21,806 nt of DNA from an uncultured Ruminococcus sp. (GCA_900553885.1 USFD01000053.1:1-21806); one strand, 5' to 3'; shown: positions 1 to 7,003, numbered from the stretch's first letter. A program made the numbers and translations. The notes: a model not told the origin generated them from the letters alone.

Positions 1-241
1 ATTCTATTCAGAACTTCCGAATATTTTCCGTTATTTCTTAATCTAAGTTCATTTCAGCAAATCCGAATTGATTTTTCACAATTCAGTCAAATACATTTCA
101 CGATTCAATCACCTGATTAACACAATAGTTCAATAAAATAGAGAGAAAAGCGGTATGGAGAGACCGGGGAGGCGTCTGTCCCGGGTATATAACTACATTT
201 TCCGTAAATTCTTTACAATAGCTATAAAATACAGGAGGCGA

Positions 242-1282
242 ATGGATGTGAAACATCAAACGGAAGAACAGGAAAAAATTATGAGCCGGGTAAAGGCGGG
301 AGAGTGCCGGGAGCTTCTGGATCAGCTGGATAAGAGAAAGATCCGGAAATTTCCGCAGTCTTTTACAAACGGTCTGCTTTTCGAACTGCTTCCCATGCAG
401 ACAAGGCCGGCCAGGGAGCTTGCGATGCGTCTGCTTGAATACGGCAGATGTGACTGGAAGGATCCGGATGACAGCGGGGTGTCCCTTCACAAAGCGATCA
501 TCCGGAGCGGCAGGGCCGAACTGGCTGTAAAAGCTGCAGACGGATTGAGAAAAAAAGACGCGGAAGATCCGTCTCTTGCTTCAGTATGGGCAGAGCTGCT
601 TTCCTGGCTTTTGTCCAGACAGCAGCGGGCGGCTGCTGGTGTTTTACTGAAAAAGGGCATTTTGAAACATATGGAAGGAGAAGAACTGGACGAAGTACTT
701 GGACAGATCCTCTCTTATCAGGATATGGAACTGATCAATACGGCGGTCAGGTATGTGAAGCGTATTCCGGTGAAACAGATTCCTGTGCCGGAAAGTCTTT
801 CGGATTACCGGTTTACAAGGAAACTGCTGAACCGGTATACAAAATATATTGAGATAAAAGATAATGAAAAGACTCTTTGGAATCTTTCCATTATGTGCGA
901 AGCGGAAGTGCTGGCAAAACGTCTTCTGAAAAAGACAAAAGATTATCAGTATCTTCCCCGGCTTGCGGAAGGCGGGGATAAAATGTTCGGACTGCTTCTT
1001 CATATCCGCTGCGGGAATATTCTTGATGAAGTGAAAAAGGAAGTGCTCTATGGCGCGTTGCAAAGCGAAGCGTGGAAGAAGCGGTTTGAACTTCTGGCCG
1101 GAAAGGGCTGGAAAAAAAGCAGTGTGAACAGGAAAGAAGAGATCTGTCTTGGAGATGAATATCTGAAGAGACTGGAGAACAGGAAATATGTCCCTGGCCG
1201 AAAGGGGCATCTGGATCAGATAAATGACAGAGCAAAAGTAAGATTTTTGCGGAACTGTGAGGAAGGTATAGAAGCGCATTAG
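242..1282 (+). CDS. Hypothetical helical protein (346 aa)
   Basis: I do not recognise this protein. It is a soluble, Lys/Arg/Glu/Leu-rich polypeptide with no signal peptide or membrane segment. It is predicted by eye to be almost entirely alpha-helical, with successive amphipathic helices of the kind seen in ankyrin- or HEAT-like solenoids; the stretch SGVSLHKAIIRSGRAELAVKA near residues 80-100 is the most ankyrin-like part. That resemblance is weak and no function is assigned. I chose ATG 242 because AGGAGG lies at 233-238. The 3-nt spacing is short, so GTG 248 in the same frame (9-nt spacing) is an alternative. The frame stays open upstream to ATG 155, but that start has no good ribosome binding site. 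A weak promoter-like pair, TTGATT 68-73 and TACATT 92-97, lies upstream. The gene ends 13 bp from the stop of the convergent small gene at 1296-1490. Confidence 0.7.
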   Translation: MDVKHQTEEQEKIMSRVKAGECRELLDQLDKRKIRKFPQSFTNGLLFELLPMQTRPARELAMRLLEYGRCDWKDPDDSGVSLHKAIIRSGRAELAVKAADGLRKKDAEDPSLASVWAELLSWLLSRQQRAAAGVLLKKGILKHMEGEELDEVLGQILSYQDMELINTAVRYVKRIPVKQIPVPESLSDYRFTRKLLNRYTKYIEIKDNEKTLWNLSIMCEAEVLAKRLLKKTKDYQYLPRLAEGGDKMFGLLLHIRCGNILDEVKKEVLYGALQSEAWKKRFELLAGKGWKKSSVNRKEEICLGDEYLKRLENRKYVPGRKGHLDQINDRAKVRFLRNCEEGIEAH

Positions 1283-1295
1283 AAATAAAATGATT

Positions 1296-1490
1296 TCATA
1301 AGTAACGGCTGCACAGATATTCCAGGATAGTATCAATTCCCATGAGATTAAAGTTTTTATACAGAGTATTCATTTCTTCTTCATTCAGCAGGCGAAGGCG
1401 GCGGGCAATCCGCTCTCGTTCCTGCTCTGTCGGGGTAAAGGTAGTCTCAATCCGATTCATAATCCGTTTATAACAGGTATCTTTGTCCAT
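1296..1490 (-). CDS. Small hypothetical protein (64 aa)
   Basis: A small, charged, helical protein of unknown function. It contains the segment ERERIARRLRLLNEEEMNTL and a C-terminal LGID/ILEYL-like hydrophobic helix, and has no signal peptide. A minus-strand ribosome binding site AGGAGA (complement of 1495-1500) sits 4-5 nt before the ATG, which supports a real gene rather than a chance frame. It converges on the upstream hypothetical gene with only 13 bp between the stops and is divergent from the arginase-fold gene. I cannot name a family. Confidence 0.6.
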   Translation of the reverse strand: MDKDTCYKRIMNRIETTFTPTEQERERIARRLRLLNEEEMNTLYKNFNLMGIDTILEYLCSRYL

Positions 1491-1678
1491 ACTGTCTCCT
1501 GCTGCAAAAATATACTTTTCATTCCGCTGAATTTCGATTACACTCTAAATATAAAAGGAATCTGTGTCTGAAACGTGACAGATTTGTGGAAAATTCAAAA
1601 AGAAACTGTGAAATTATCCGATGAATCTATTATATGATATGGTTCCGGAGGATACTGCGGAAAGGAAAAGAAACAACA

Positions 1679-2443
1679 ATGGAGAAAATACAAAATCTGC
1701 TGCTTGATTTTTCGCATACTTATCCCGAAGGGGTCGAAAAACAGGCAAAGAATCTGAAAAGAATTGATATGAGTGATATCAGCGGAACCGATATGTACTG
1801 TTCCCGGGAAGCGGAACAGGAGATCCGGAACCGTCTGAAACCATATGGCCCCCAGGGAATTCATTTCCTTGATAATGGGAATTATCACTATGTAACCAAA
1901 TTTTTTACAGAAAAGATAAGAGAATCTTTTGCCCTGGTTTTATTTGACCATCATAATGATATGCAGCAGCCGCTTATCCATGAACTGACAAGCTGCGGAA
2001 GCTGGGCAGGGGAACTGCTCAGGGATAATGCCTTTATGAAGCAGTTGATTCTGATCGGCCCTGACCCGGAAAGTATCAGAAGGGTTCCCGGGCAGTTAAG
2101 ACAGAAGATAATCTGTATCAGTGTGGAAGAGAATAAAGAGGATACAGCGCAGGAGGAAATCAAGAAAATTAATCTGAAACTTCCGGCCTATATATCTATC
2201 GATAAAGATGTGCTTGACCGGTACAGTGCCAGAACGAACTGGAATCAGGGCAATATGTCAGTCAGCACGTTAAAGCAGCTGCTCGCAGAGGTGTTCCGGC
2301 ATCAGCAGGTTATCGGGGTTGATATCTGCGGAGAATGCAGCCTGCAGGAGCCGTTCCCGGAGTTCCTGGAAGATGAGCAGATTAATGATATAACAAACCG
2401 GATTCTGTATCATTTCCTTTCCGAACGCCGGTTTTTGCTATAA
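1679..2443 (+). CDS. Arginase/agmatinase-fold (ureohydrolase) family protein
   Basis: A 254-residue member of the ureohydrolase superfamily, whose enzymes hydrolyse guanidino groups at a dinuclear Mn centre. The metal-binding signatures are visible in order: GNYHY around His70 (position of the first metal His), D90-H-H-N-D94 (the DxHxD-type motif) and S173-I-D175-K-D177 (the SxDxD motif). D215 and E219 lie in GVDICGE. It is shorter than typical arginases (about 300 aa) and lacks their usual N-terminal region, so arginase, agmatinase or formiminoglutamase activity cannot be told apart. The start at 1679 is preferred over the in-frame ATG at 1634 because of the purine-rich AAAGGAAAAG about 9 nt upstream and because the fold begins soon after. 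It probably stands alone or precedes the MFS gene, from which it is separated by 190 bp containing a promoter-like sequence and a hairpin. Confidence 0.8.
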   Translation: MEKIQNLLLDFSHTYPEGVEKQAKNLKRIDMSDISGTDMYCSREAEQEIRNRLKPYGPQGIHFLDNGNYHYVTKFFTEKIRESFALVLFDHHNDMQQPLIHELTSCGSWAGELLRDNAFMKQLILIGPDPESIRRVPGQLRQKIICISVEENKEDTAQEEIKKINLKLPAYISIDKDVLDRYSARTNWNQGNMSVSTLKQLLAEVFRHQQVIGVDICGECSLQEPFPEFLEDEQINDITNRILYHFLSERRFLL

Positions 2444-2507
2444 TAATTTCCTGAAGCGCTGATTTCCCGAAGCGGGAGCAGCGGGGGAAAGATATCCCTG
2501 CGGCGGG

Positions 2508-2536
2508 TTGTGGAAAAGACGCAAATATTGTAAAAC
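2508..2536 (+). promoter_or_regulatory. Candidate sigma-A promoter for the MFS gene
   Basis: TTGTGG (2508-2513) and TAAAAC (2531-2536) are separated by exactly 17 bp. Both boxes are imperfect, so this is a moderate candidate. A transcript from here would start near 2543 and carry the hairpin at 2559-2600. Confidence 0.4.
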
Positions 2537-2558
2537 AGAAAGAGCAGTTATGACAGGA

Positions 2559-2600
2559 AGATTTCCCTGCAGTTCAGAGAACGGCGGGGGAATCTCTTTT
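2559..2600 (+). terminator. Leader hairpin with U-rich tail before the MFS gene
   Basis: An 11-bp stem (2559-2569 with 2585-2595, including two G-U pairs) is capped by a second 4-bp stem GTTC/GAAC with a 3-nt loop (2572-2582). It is followed by CTTTT (2596-2600). It resembles a rho-independent terminator, but it lies 157 bp beyond the arginase-fold gene and only 35 bp before the MFS start. It could end read-through from upstream or act as an attenuator in the MFS leader. No known riboswitch core was recognised. Confidence 0.55.
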
Positions 2601-2634
2601 CACGTTATAAAAAAGGATTTGCGAGGGAAGAAAG

Positions 2635-3807
2635 ATGAAACAGAAAGTTAATACACAGAATATGATCCTCCTGGCGATCGTGGCTCTGTTCTGGTTTGCC
2701 CAGTATGTGTACATACCCTATCAGACGACGTATCTGACGGCTGCCGGAGCCGCCGGAAATGTTGTCGGGATCGTTGTAGGCGCCTATGGAATTTCACAGC
2801 TGGTACTTCGTCTGCCGGCAGGCGTGTGCGCGGACCGGCTGGGCAGGCACAAACCTTTTATTATGACAGGAGCCGCAGCGGCCGGCGCGGCGTCTCTGTT
2901 CCGGGTTTTTCTGTGTGATGAGCGGGGATTTATGGCAGGTAATCTGCTGTCCGGGCTTGCCTCTGCCATGTGGATCTCTTTTATGGTGTTTTACACGGGA
3001 AAATTCGGAAAAGAAGATCAGCAGAGAGCCACAAGCCGGATTGTTTTGTTTAACAATCTTGGCATGCTGCTGGGATTTATTGCCAGCACCCTCTGCTATT
3101 CCAGGATCGGGATGAGAAACCTGTGTCTGTTCAGCGTGGCGGCCGGGGCGGCAGCCTTCTGTCTGGCGCTCCTTCTGAAAGAAGAGAAAAGAAATGTTTC
3201 ACAGAGCGGCGCGACAGTGCCGCAGCTGCTGCAGGTATGCCGGGGCAGACGGATTCTCGTTTTTTCCCTGATCGCTCTGATCCAGCAGGGAATTCAGCTT
3301 ACAACTGCCATGTCATTTACCAGTCAGATACTGAAAGACTGCGGAGCATCAGACAGTCTTGTGGGGATCTCTTACATTATCTATATGGTGTCCGCAGTAT
3401 GTTTTTCTGCAATGGCGTCCTCGAAATTGTGTGAGAAGCATGGGCCGAAGTTCTGGATCCCGGCTGTGCTGGCAGTTCTGGCGGTATACTGTATACTGGT
3501 TCCGGCTTCGGGAAGCATTCCGGTAATTCTGGCGCTCCAGGTGCTTCCGGGAATGGCCACGGGAATTCTGTTTTCCTATGCAACGTCAGAAGCAATGAAG
3601 GGGGTGCCGGAGGAAAAAAGACCCACAGCCATGGGATTTTTTCAGGCAGTGTACGCTATTGGAATGACTGCATTTCCGATGTTTACCGGAAGTATAGTCT
3701 CGGCAGGCGGAATGGAGGCGGGATATCTGGTCCTTGCCGGGATTGCGGCTGCGGGAATTATAATCGCAAAAGTATATTATCACAGGGAGAAAGGCAGAGA
3801 TAGATAG
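2635..3807 (+). CDS. MFS transporter (12 TM)
   Basis: A 390-residue major facilitator superfamily permease located in the cytoplasmic membrane. About twelve hydrophobic segments are visible in two halves of six, with a cytoplasmic linker near residues 180-205 (KEEKRNVSQ...). The MFS motif A between TM2 and TM3 is clear at residues 63-73 (GVCADRLGRHK), with D67, R68 and R71. Length and motif fit a drug/H+ antiporter-type MFS protein; the substrate cannot be inferred. The ATG at 2635 follows GAGGGAAGAAAG. The gene stands alone: an arginase-fold gene lies upstream beyond a hairpin, and downstream a new promoter and riboswitch begin the queuosine-salvage operon. Confidence 0.85.
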   Translation: MKQKVNTQNMILLAIVALFWFAQYVYIPYQTTYLTAAGAAGNVVGIVVGAYGISQLVLRLPAGVCADRLGRHKPFIMTGAAAAGAASLFRVFLCDERGFMAGNLLSGLASAMWISFMVFYTGKFGKEDQQRATSRIVLFNNLGMLLGFIASTLCYSRIGMRNLCLFSVAAGAAAFCLALLLKEEKRNVSQSGATVPQLLQVCRGRRILVFSLIALIQQGIQLTTAMSFTSQILKDCGASDSLVGISYIIYMVSAVCFSAMASSKLCEKHGPKFWIPAVLAVLAVYCILVPASGSIPVILALQVLPGMATGILFSYATSEAMKGVPEEKRPTAMGFFQAVYAIGMTAFPMFTGSIVSAGGMEAGYLVLAGIAAAGIIIAKVYYHREKGRDR

Positions 3808-3858
3808 GCAGCGACAAACAGCTATGCAGGAACATACATATAAGCAGCGACATTTCTC

Positions 3859-3887
3859 TTGTGTTCAGCGGAACAATCTGCTATACT
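3859..3887 (+). promoter_or_regulatory. Promoter of the queuosine-salvage operon
   Basis: TTGTGT (3859-3864) and TATACT (3882-3887) are separated by 17 bp. This is a good housekeeping-type promoter. The predicted transcription start near 3894 is about 10 nt before the first stem of the preQ1-I aptamer, the short spacing usual for transcriptional riboswitches. Confidence 0.7.
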
Positions 3888-3903
3888 ACATGAAGTTTCA
3901 TAA

Positions 3904-3938
3904 ACTGGTTCGAAATCCTCCCAGTATAAAAAACTAGG
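3904..3938 (+). ncRNA. preQ1-I riboswitch aptamer
   Basis: The sequence has the compact H-type pseudoknot of the preQ1 class I riboswitch. P1 is ACTGG (3904-3908) pairing CCAGT (3921-3925) around a 12-nt loop beginning TTCG. It is followed by an A-rich tail (ATAAAAAACT, 3926-3935) ending in AGG (3936-3938). AGG can pair with CCT in the loop (3917-3919) to form P2. Layout, loop length and A-rich tail correspond closely to the crystallised Thermoanaerobacter and Bacillus preQ1-I aptamers as I remember them. It lies directly downstream of a promoter and upstream of genes that make or import a preQ1 precursor, so the ligand fits the pathway. Confidence 0.87.
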
Positions 3939-3974
3939 CTTAAACAGACATCTTCTGAAGGAGTATGCCTTTTT
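3936..3974 (+). terminator. Putative expression-platform terminator of the preQ1 riboswitch
   Basis: AGGC (3936-3939) pairs with GCCT (3967-3970), continues with TA/TA, and encloses a CAGA/TCTG stem (3945-3948 with 3954-3957). It is followed by five T residues (3970-3974). The hairpin is interrupted and moderate in strength. Its 5' arm shares AGG (3936-3938) with the aptamer pseudoknot. A second, partly exclusive hairpin pairs ATGC-TTTTT (3965-3974, one bulge) with AAAAAGCAT (3992-4000). Confidence 0.5.
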
Positions 3975-4021
3975 GTGGAGGATTTTGCCATAAAAAGCAT
4001 ATTTCATCAGGAGGTTTTTTT

Positions 4022-5005
4022 ATGCCGAAAGTAATTATTGACTGTGATCCGGGGATTGACGATGCGCTTGCTCTTCTGCTTGCGCTTGCTTCGCCCGGAC
4101 TGGATGTTGCAGGGATAACGACGGTGTCCGGAAATGTGCCGGCGGACATGGGAGCCCGGAATGCGAAAAAGGTGCTCCGGCAGGCGGACAGACAGGAGGT
4201 GCCCGTCTATATCGGGGAGATGACGCCCCTTGGCGGAACTTATGTGGACGCCATGGATACCCATGGAAGCGACGGGCTGGGAGAGAGTTTTCTGCCGGAG
4301 GTCCCGGGAGGATTTCCGGAGAAGACAGCTGTAGAGTTCCTGGAAGAGACGCTGGAAAAGGAAGAGACAGACATCCTTGCCCTGGGTCCGCTGACCAATC
4401 TGGCGCGGCTCTTTCAGAAGCGGCCGGAGCTGATCGGACGGGTTCCCAGGCTTGTCTCAATGGGAGGCAGTTTCAGAAGCCACGGCAACTGTTCGCCGGT
4501 GGCGGAATATAATTACTGGTGCGACCCCGAGGCGGCGAAGATCTGCTATGAGCTGTTTGCGGAAGCAGGAAAGAAGATTGAGATGGTGGGTCTGGATGTT
4601 ACCAGGAAGATCGTTCTGACGCCGAATCTGGTATCCTATATGGAGCGTCTGGATAGGAAGACCGGAGAATTCGTCCGGAAGATTACCCGGTTCTATATGG
4701 ATTTCCACTGGCAGTATGAAGGGATTATCGGCTGTGTGATCAATGATCCGCTGGCTGCCGCCTATCTGATCGACCCATCCATTTGCAGTGGATTTGACAG
4801 TTATCTGGAAGTGGAGACCGAGGGGATCTGCCGGGGGCAGACTGTAGTTGATTCCATGAATTTCTGGAAGAAAAGCCCCAACAGCCACGTGCTGACCGGT
4901 ACCGATCCAAAGCGGTTCATGTCTTTTTTTCTGTCAGCAATATTGAAAAAAGAGGACGGGACAAGATGGAAACCGGAAGAGTTTACCTGTCTGGAAGCAC
5001 TTTAG
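4022..5005 (+). CDS. queK: Queuosine-type nucleoside hydrolase (QueK)
   Basis: A 327-residue cytosolic inosine/uridine-preferring nucleoside hydrolase family protein. The Ca-binding N-terminal signature D7-C-D9-P-G-I-D13-D14 is present, as are the family motif H81-G-S-D-G-L-G, the N164-x-x-x-D168 region (EYNYWCDPEAA) and the C-terminal metal ligand D242. Residue 241, His in classical IU-nucleoside hydrolases, is Asn here (INDPLAAA), which suggests a different nucleoside specificity. Next to an ECF substrate-binding subunit and a QueL-like radical-SAM protein, and under a preQ1-I riboswitch, it is best read as QueK, which releases queuine from queuosine. The general family is certain; the QueK assignment rests on context. 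The start is ATG 4022 with AGGAGG at 4009-4014 and 7-nt spacing; an in-frame ATG at 3965 lies inside the riboswitch leader and is rejected. Confidence 0.82.
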   Translation: MPKVIIDCDPGIDDALALLLALASPGLDVAGITTVSGNVPADMGARNAKKVLRQADRQEVPVYIGEMTPLGGTYVDAMDTHGSDGLGESFLPEVPGGFPEKTAVEFLEETLEKEETDILALGPLTNLARLFQKRPELIGRVPRLVSMGGSFRSHGNCSPVAEYNYWCDPEAAKICYELFAEAGKKIEMVGLDVTRKIVLTPNLVSYMERLDRKTGEFVRKITRFYMDFHWQYEGIIGCVINDPLAAAYLIDPSICSGFDSYLEVETEGICRGQTVVDSMNFWKKSPNSHVLTGTDPKRFMSFFLSAILKKEDGTRWKPEEFTCLEAL

Positions 5006-5056
5006 GACAGCGGGGCTGCGTGCAGCGGCGGGACAATTGTGAGAGCGAGGATGAAG

Positions 5057-5638
5057 ATGAAGAAAACAGGAAGAATCAATACATATCAGATCTGTCTTGT
5101 GGCGATGGCGGTTGTGATCAATATTGTGGGAGGCCAGATTGCGCTTATGCTGCGCCTTCCGGTTTATCTGGACAGTATCGGGACGATTCTGACAGGGGCT
5201 GCGCTGGGACCCTGGTTTGGGATGCTCCCCAATCTGCTCAGTGGTATTTTTATGGGGGTGACGGTGGATATTTACTCTCTGTATTTTGCCCCGGTAGGGA
5301 TGATTACGGGAATAATGAGCGGTATTCTGCTGCACGCAGAGCCGGCAGGGAGACCGGTGAAGAGAGGCTGGATCTTCCTGAAGGGACTGGGGGTATCTGT
5401 ACCGGGAACGGTTATGAGCGCGGCAATCAATGCGGCCCTCTTCGGCGGCGTGACCTCTTCCGGCTCGACGGTGATCGTACAGCTGCTTGCCCGGACGCCC
5501 CTGGGGCTTGCCGGGAGTATTTTCGCCGTGCAGTTTCTGACGGACTATATCGACCGTTGTATTTCGATTTTTGCGGTGAGCGCGGTCCTTCCGCTGGTTT
5601 CCGGAGAGCTGCGCCGAAGGATGAAGGGAGGGAAATAG
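5057..5638 (+). CDS. queT: ECF transporter S component, putative queuine importer (QueT)
   Basis: A small (193 aa), very hydrophobic protein with about six membrane segments, typical of the substrate-binding S subunit of group II energy-coupling-factor transporters. The motif LPVYLDSIGTILTGAALGPW near residues 34-54 is characteristic of one S-component subfamily (the aromatic/queuine-type CD3073-like group, from memory). The energising EcfAA'T module is not in this window and would be shared. Position between the nucleoside hydrolase and the radical-SAM gene points to uptake of queuine. ATG 5057 is preferred because GAGG (5047-5050) is 6 nt upstream; GTG 5039 and ATG 5051 are in-frame alternatives. 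It begins 51 bp after queK and ends 4 bp before queL, so it is cotranscribed. Confidence 0.8.
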   Translation: MKKTGRINTYQICLVAMAVVINIVGGQIALMLRLPVYLDSIGTILTGAALGPWFGMLPNLLSGIFMGVTVDIYSLYFAPVGMITGIMSGILLHAEPAGRPVKRGWIFLKGLGVSVPGTVMSAAINAALFGGVTSSGSTVIVQLLARTPLGLAGSIFAVQFLTDYIDRCISIFAVSAVLPLVSGELRRRMKGGK

Positions 5639-5642
5639 GAAA

Positions 5643-6329
5643 ATGGAAAGATACAGTGTGATTCCGGAAAAAAACAGGAGGGAGATTGTACTTCTGAGGG
5701 CGTTCCCGTGTGCCTGGGGCAAATGCTCTTTCTGTGATTATATCGAAGATAACGGCAGAGATGAGAAAGAGATGGCAGAGCAGAACCGGCAGGTGCTCTC
5801 CCGGGTTACCGGGGAAACGGGGGTGCTGGAAGTGATCAATTCGGGGAGCTGTTTTGAACTCCCCCGCGCCACCCTGGAAGATATACGGAAAATTGTGCAT
5901 GAGAAAAATATCCGCAGACTGATTTTTGAAAGCCACTGGATTTACCGGAAACGGCTGGATGAGATGAGAGAGTTTTTCGGCATTCCTGTCACTTACAAAA
6001 TCGGAGTAGAGACATTTGACAACGATTTCCGGGAAAAGGTTCTCAATAAGCATGCGGATTTCCGGACGCCTCAGGAGGTGGCGGCGTTGTTTGACTCTAT
6101 CTGCCTGATGGTGGGAATCAAGGGACAGACAAAGGAAATGATCCGGAATGACATAGCGGCTATGAAAAAGTATTTTAAACATGGGACGGTCAATGTATTT
6201 AATAACAATTCCACCCCTGTCCGGCGGGATGAGGAACTGGTCAGATGGTTTATGGAAGAATACCGCTGGCTTCTGGACGATCCGGATGTTGAGGTTCTGT
6301 ACGAGATAACGGATTTCGGAGTGGGCTGA
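5643..6329 (+). CDS. queL: Radical-SAM queuine lyase (QueL)
   Basis: A short (228 aa) radical-SAM-type protein. Three cysteines, C23-AWGK-C28-SF-C31, form a CX4CX2C cluster-binding motif instead of the usual CX3CX2C. Downstream lie partial-barrel features: NSGSCFELP (67-75), FESHW (95-99) and KIGVETFD (119-126), consistent with SAM-binding and barrel-strand ends. QueL of gut clostridia is reported to convert queuine to preQ1 by a radical-SAM reaction, allowing reuse by bacterial tRNA-guanine transglycosylase. Size, unusual Cys spacing, linkage to a nucleoside hydrolase and an ECF S component, and the preQ1 riboswitch all fit. The start ATG 5643 is preceded by GGGAGG and lies 4 bp beyond queT, indicating translational coupling. 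A radical-SAM relative of unknown function is the alternative. Confidence 0.8.
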   Translation: MERYSVIPEKNRREIVLLRAFPCAWGKCSFCDYIEDNGRDEKEMAEQNRQVLSRVTGETGVLEVINSGSCFELPRATLEDIRKIVHEKNIRRLIFESHWIYRKRLDEMREFFGIPVTYKIGVETFDNDFREKVLNKHADFRTPQEVAALFDSICLMVGIKGQTKEMIRNDIAAMKKYFKHGTVNVFNNNSTPVRRDEELVRWFMEEYRWLLDDPDVEVLYEITDFGVG

Positions 6330-6392
6330 TACATATGGAGAAAAGCAGCACGCTATACCTCCCGGGCATACCCCACCATGTAAACTAAGCAT

Positions 6393-6421
6393 TTGCCTAT
6401 AGACGCCCCCGATTATACAAT
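6393..6421 (+). promoter_or_regulatory. Promoter of the cupin/CMD genes
   Basis: TTGCCT (6393-6398) and TACAAT (6416-6421) are separated by 17 bp. The -10 box lies inside the left arm of the inverted repeat at 6413-6448. Confidence 0.6.
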
Positions 6422-6448
6422 ATATACAGATAAAATGAAATTGTATAA
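6413..6448. repeat. 9-bp perfect inverted repeat over the cupin promoter
   Basis: TTATACAAT (6413-6421) and ATTGTATAA (6440-6448) are perfect inverted copies separated by 18 bp. The left arm covers the -10 box and the right arm ends 18 bp before the cupin ATG. The arrangement suggests an operator for a dimeric repressor, or two half-sites; an RNA hairpin is also possible. No candidate regulator is encoded next to it. Confidence 0.6.
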
Positions 6449-6466
6449 AAACTGGAGGCGTTACAC

Positions 6467-6889
6467 ATGGATACAGAGAAAATGAAACAGGACTTGGGCG
6501 GCGGAAACGTATTTGAGGTCGGCGAGCCGAATACAGCATTTGCACAGTATTTTATCGGACAGAGCTATCTGAAGATGCTTACTACAGAGAGAGTGGGGAT
6601 CGGCAATGTGACTTTTGAGCCGGGCTGCCGTAACAACTGGCACATCCACCATAAAGGCGGCCAGATTCTGCTTGTAACAGGCGGACGTGGCTGGTATCAG
6701 GAGTGGGGAAAACCCGCACAGGAGCTGCATGCCGGAGATGTTGTGAACATTCCGCCGGAAGTAAAACACTGGCATGGAGCAGCAAAGGACAGCTGGTTCC
6801 AGCATCTGGCAGTAGAGGTGCCGGCAGAGGGAGCATCCAACGAGTGGCTTGAGGCGGTTTCTGATGAAGAATATGGAAAATTAAAGTAG
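6467..6889 (+). CDS. Single-domain cupin (mandelonitrile-lyase-like)
   Basis: A 140-residue small beta-barrel cupin, probably cytosolic and metal-binding. Cupin motif 1 reads W58-H59-I-H61-H-K-G-G-Q66, so the usual Glu ligand is Gln. Motif 2 provides H101 in IPPEVKHWHGA. His/His/Gln/His is the ligand set of the Mn-dependent cupin hydroxynitrile lyases, and this family is often annotated (R)-mandelonitrile lyase. Such activity in a gut anaerobe is unlikely; the native substrate is unknown. It precedes a two-domain CMD protein by 114 bp, and cupin-CMD pairs are common in Firmicutes and may act together in redox or detoxification chemistry. The start ATG 6467 has GGAGG at 6454-6458 with 8-nt spacing. 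Confidence 0.85.
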   Translation: MDTEKMKQDLGGGNVFEVGEPNTAFAQYFIGQSYLKMLTTERVGIGNVTFEPGCRNNWHIHHKGGQILLVTGGRGWYQEWGKPAQELHAGDVVNIPPEVKHWHGAAKDSWFQHLAVEVPAEGASNEWLEAVSDEEYGKLK

Positions 6890-6903
6890 CATGCGATATA
6901 TTT

Positions 6904-6927
6904 ATGGAGAGAAAAATTCCTCTCCGT
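6904..6927 (+). promoter_or_regulatory. Intercistronic hairpin between cupin and CMD genes
   Basis: ATGGAGAG (6904-6911) pairs with CTCTCCGT (6920-6927), including one G-U pair, around an 8-nt loop. No T-run follows, so it is more likely an mRNA-processing or stability element than a terminator. Confidence 0.45.
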
Positions 6928-7003
6928 CTTCATATCTGTTCCCGGACGAACAGAAGCAGAGCTATGCAGCAGACAAATAGGAATAACGGGAGGATGAATT
7001 GAA

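Noticed and set aside
3888..4021. Purine or other nucleoside riboswitch in front of the nucleoside hydrolase
   Set aside because: No purine-aptamer core was seen, whereas the preQ1-I pseudoknot layout fits base by base in P1, loop and tail.
4966..5661. Plus-strand open frame (231 codons) overlapping the ECF gene in another frame
   Set aside because: Asp/Gly/Arg-rich without hydrophobic segments; the other frame encodes the expected membrane protein with a better ribosome binding site.
5427..6545. Long minus-strand open frame (372 codons) opposite queT and queL
   Set aside because: It is antisense to conserved genes, has no good ribosome binding site, and its translation is Pro/His/Arg/Ser-rich without family motifs.
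6904..6927. Terminator between the cupin and CMD genes
   Set aside because: The stem is good but no T-run follows.
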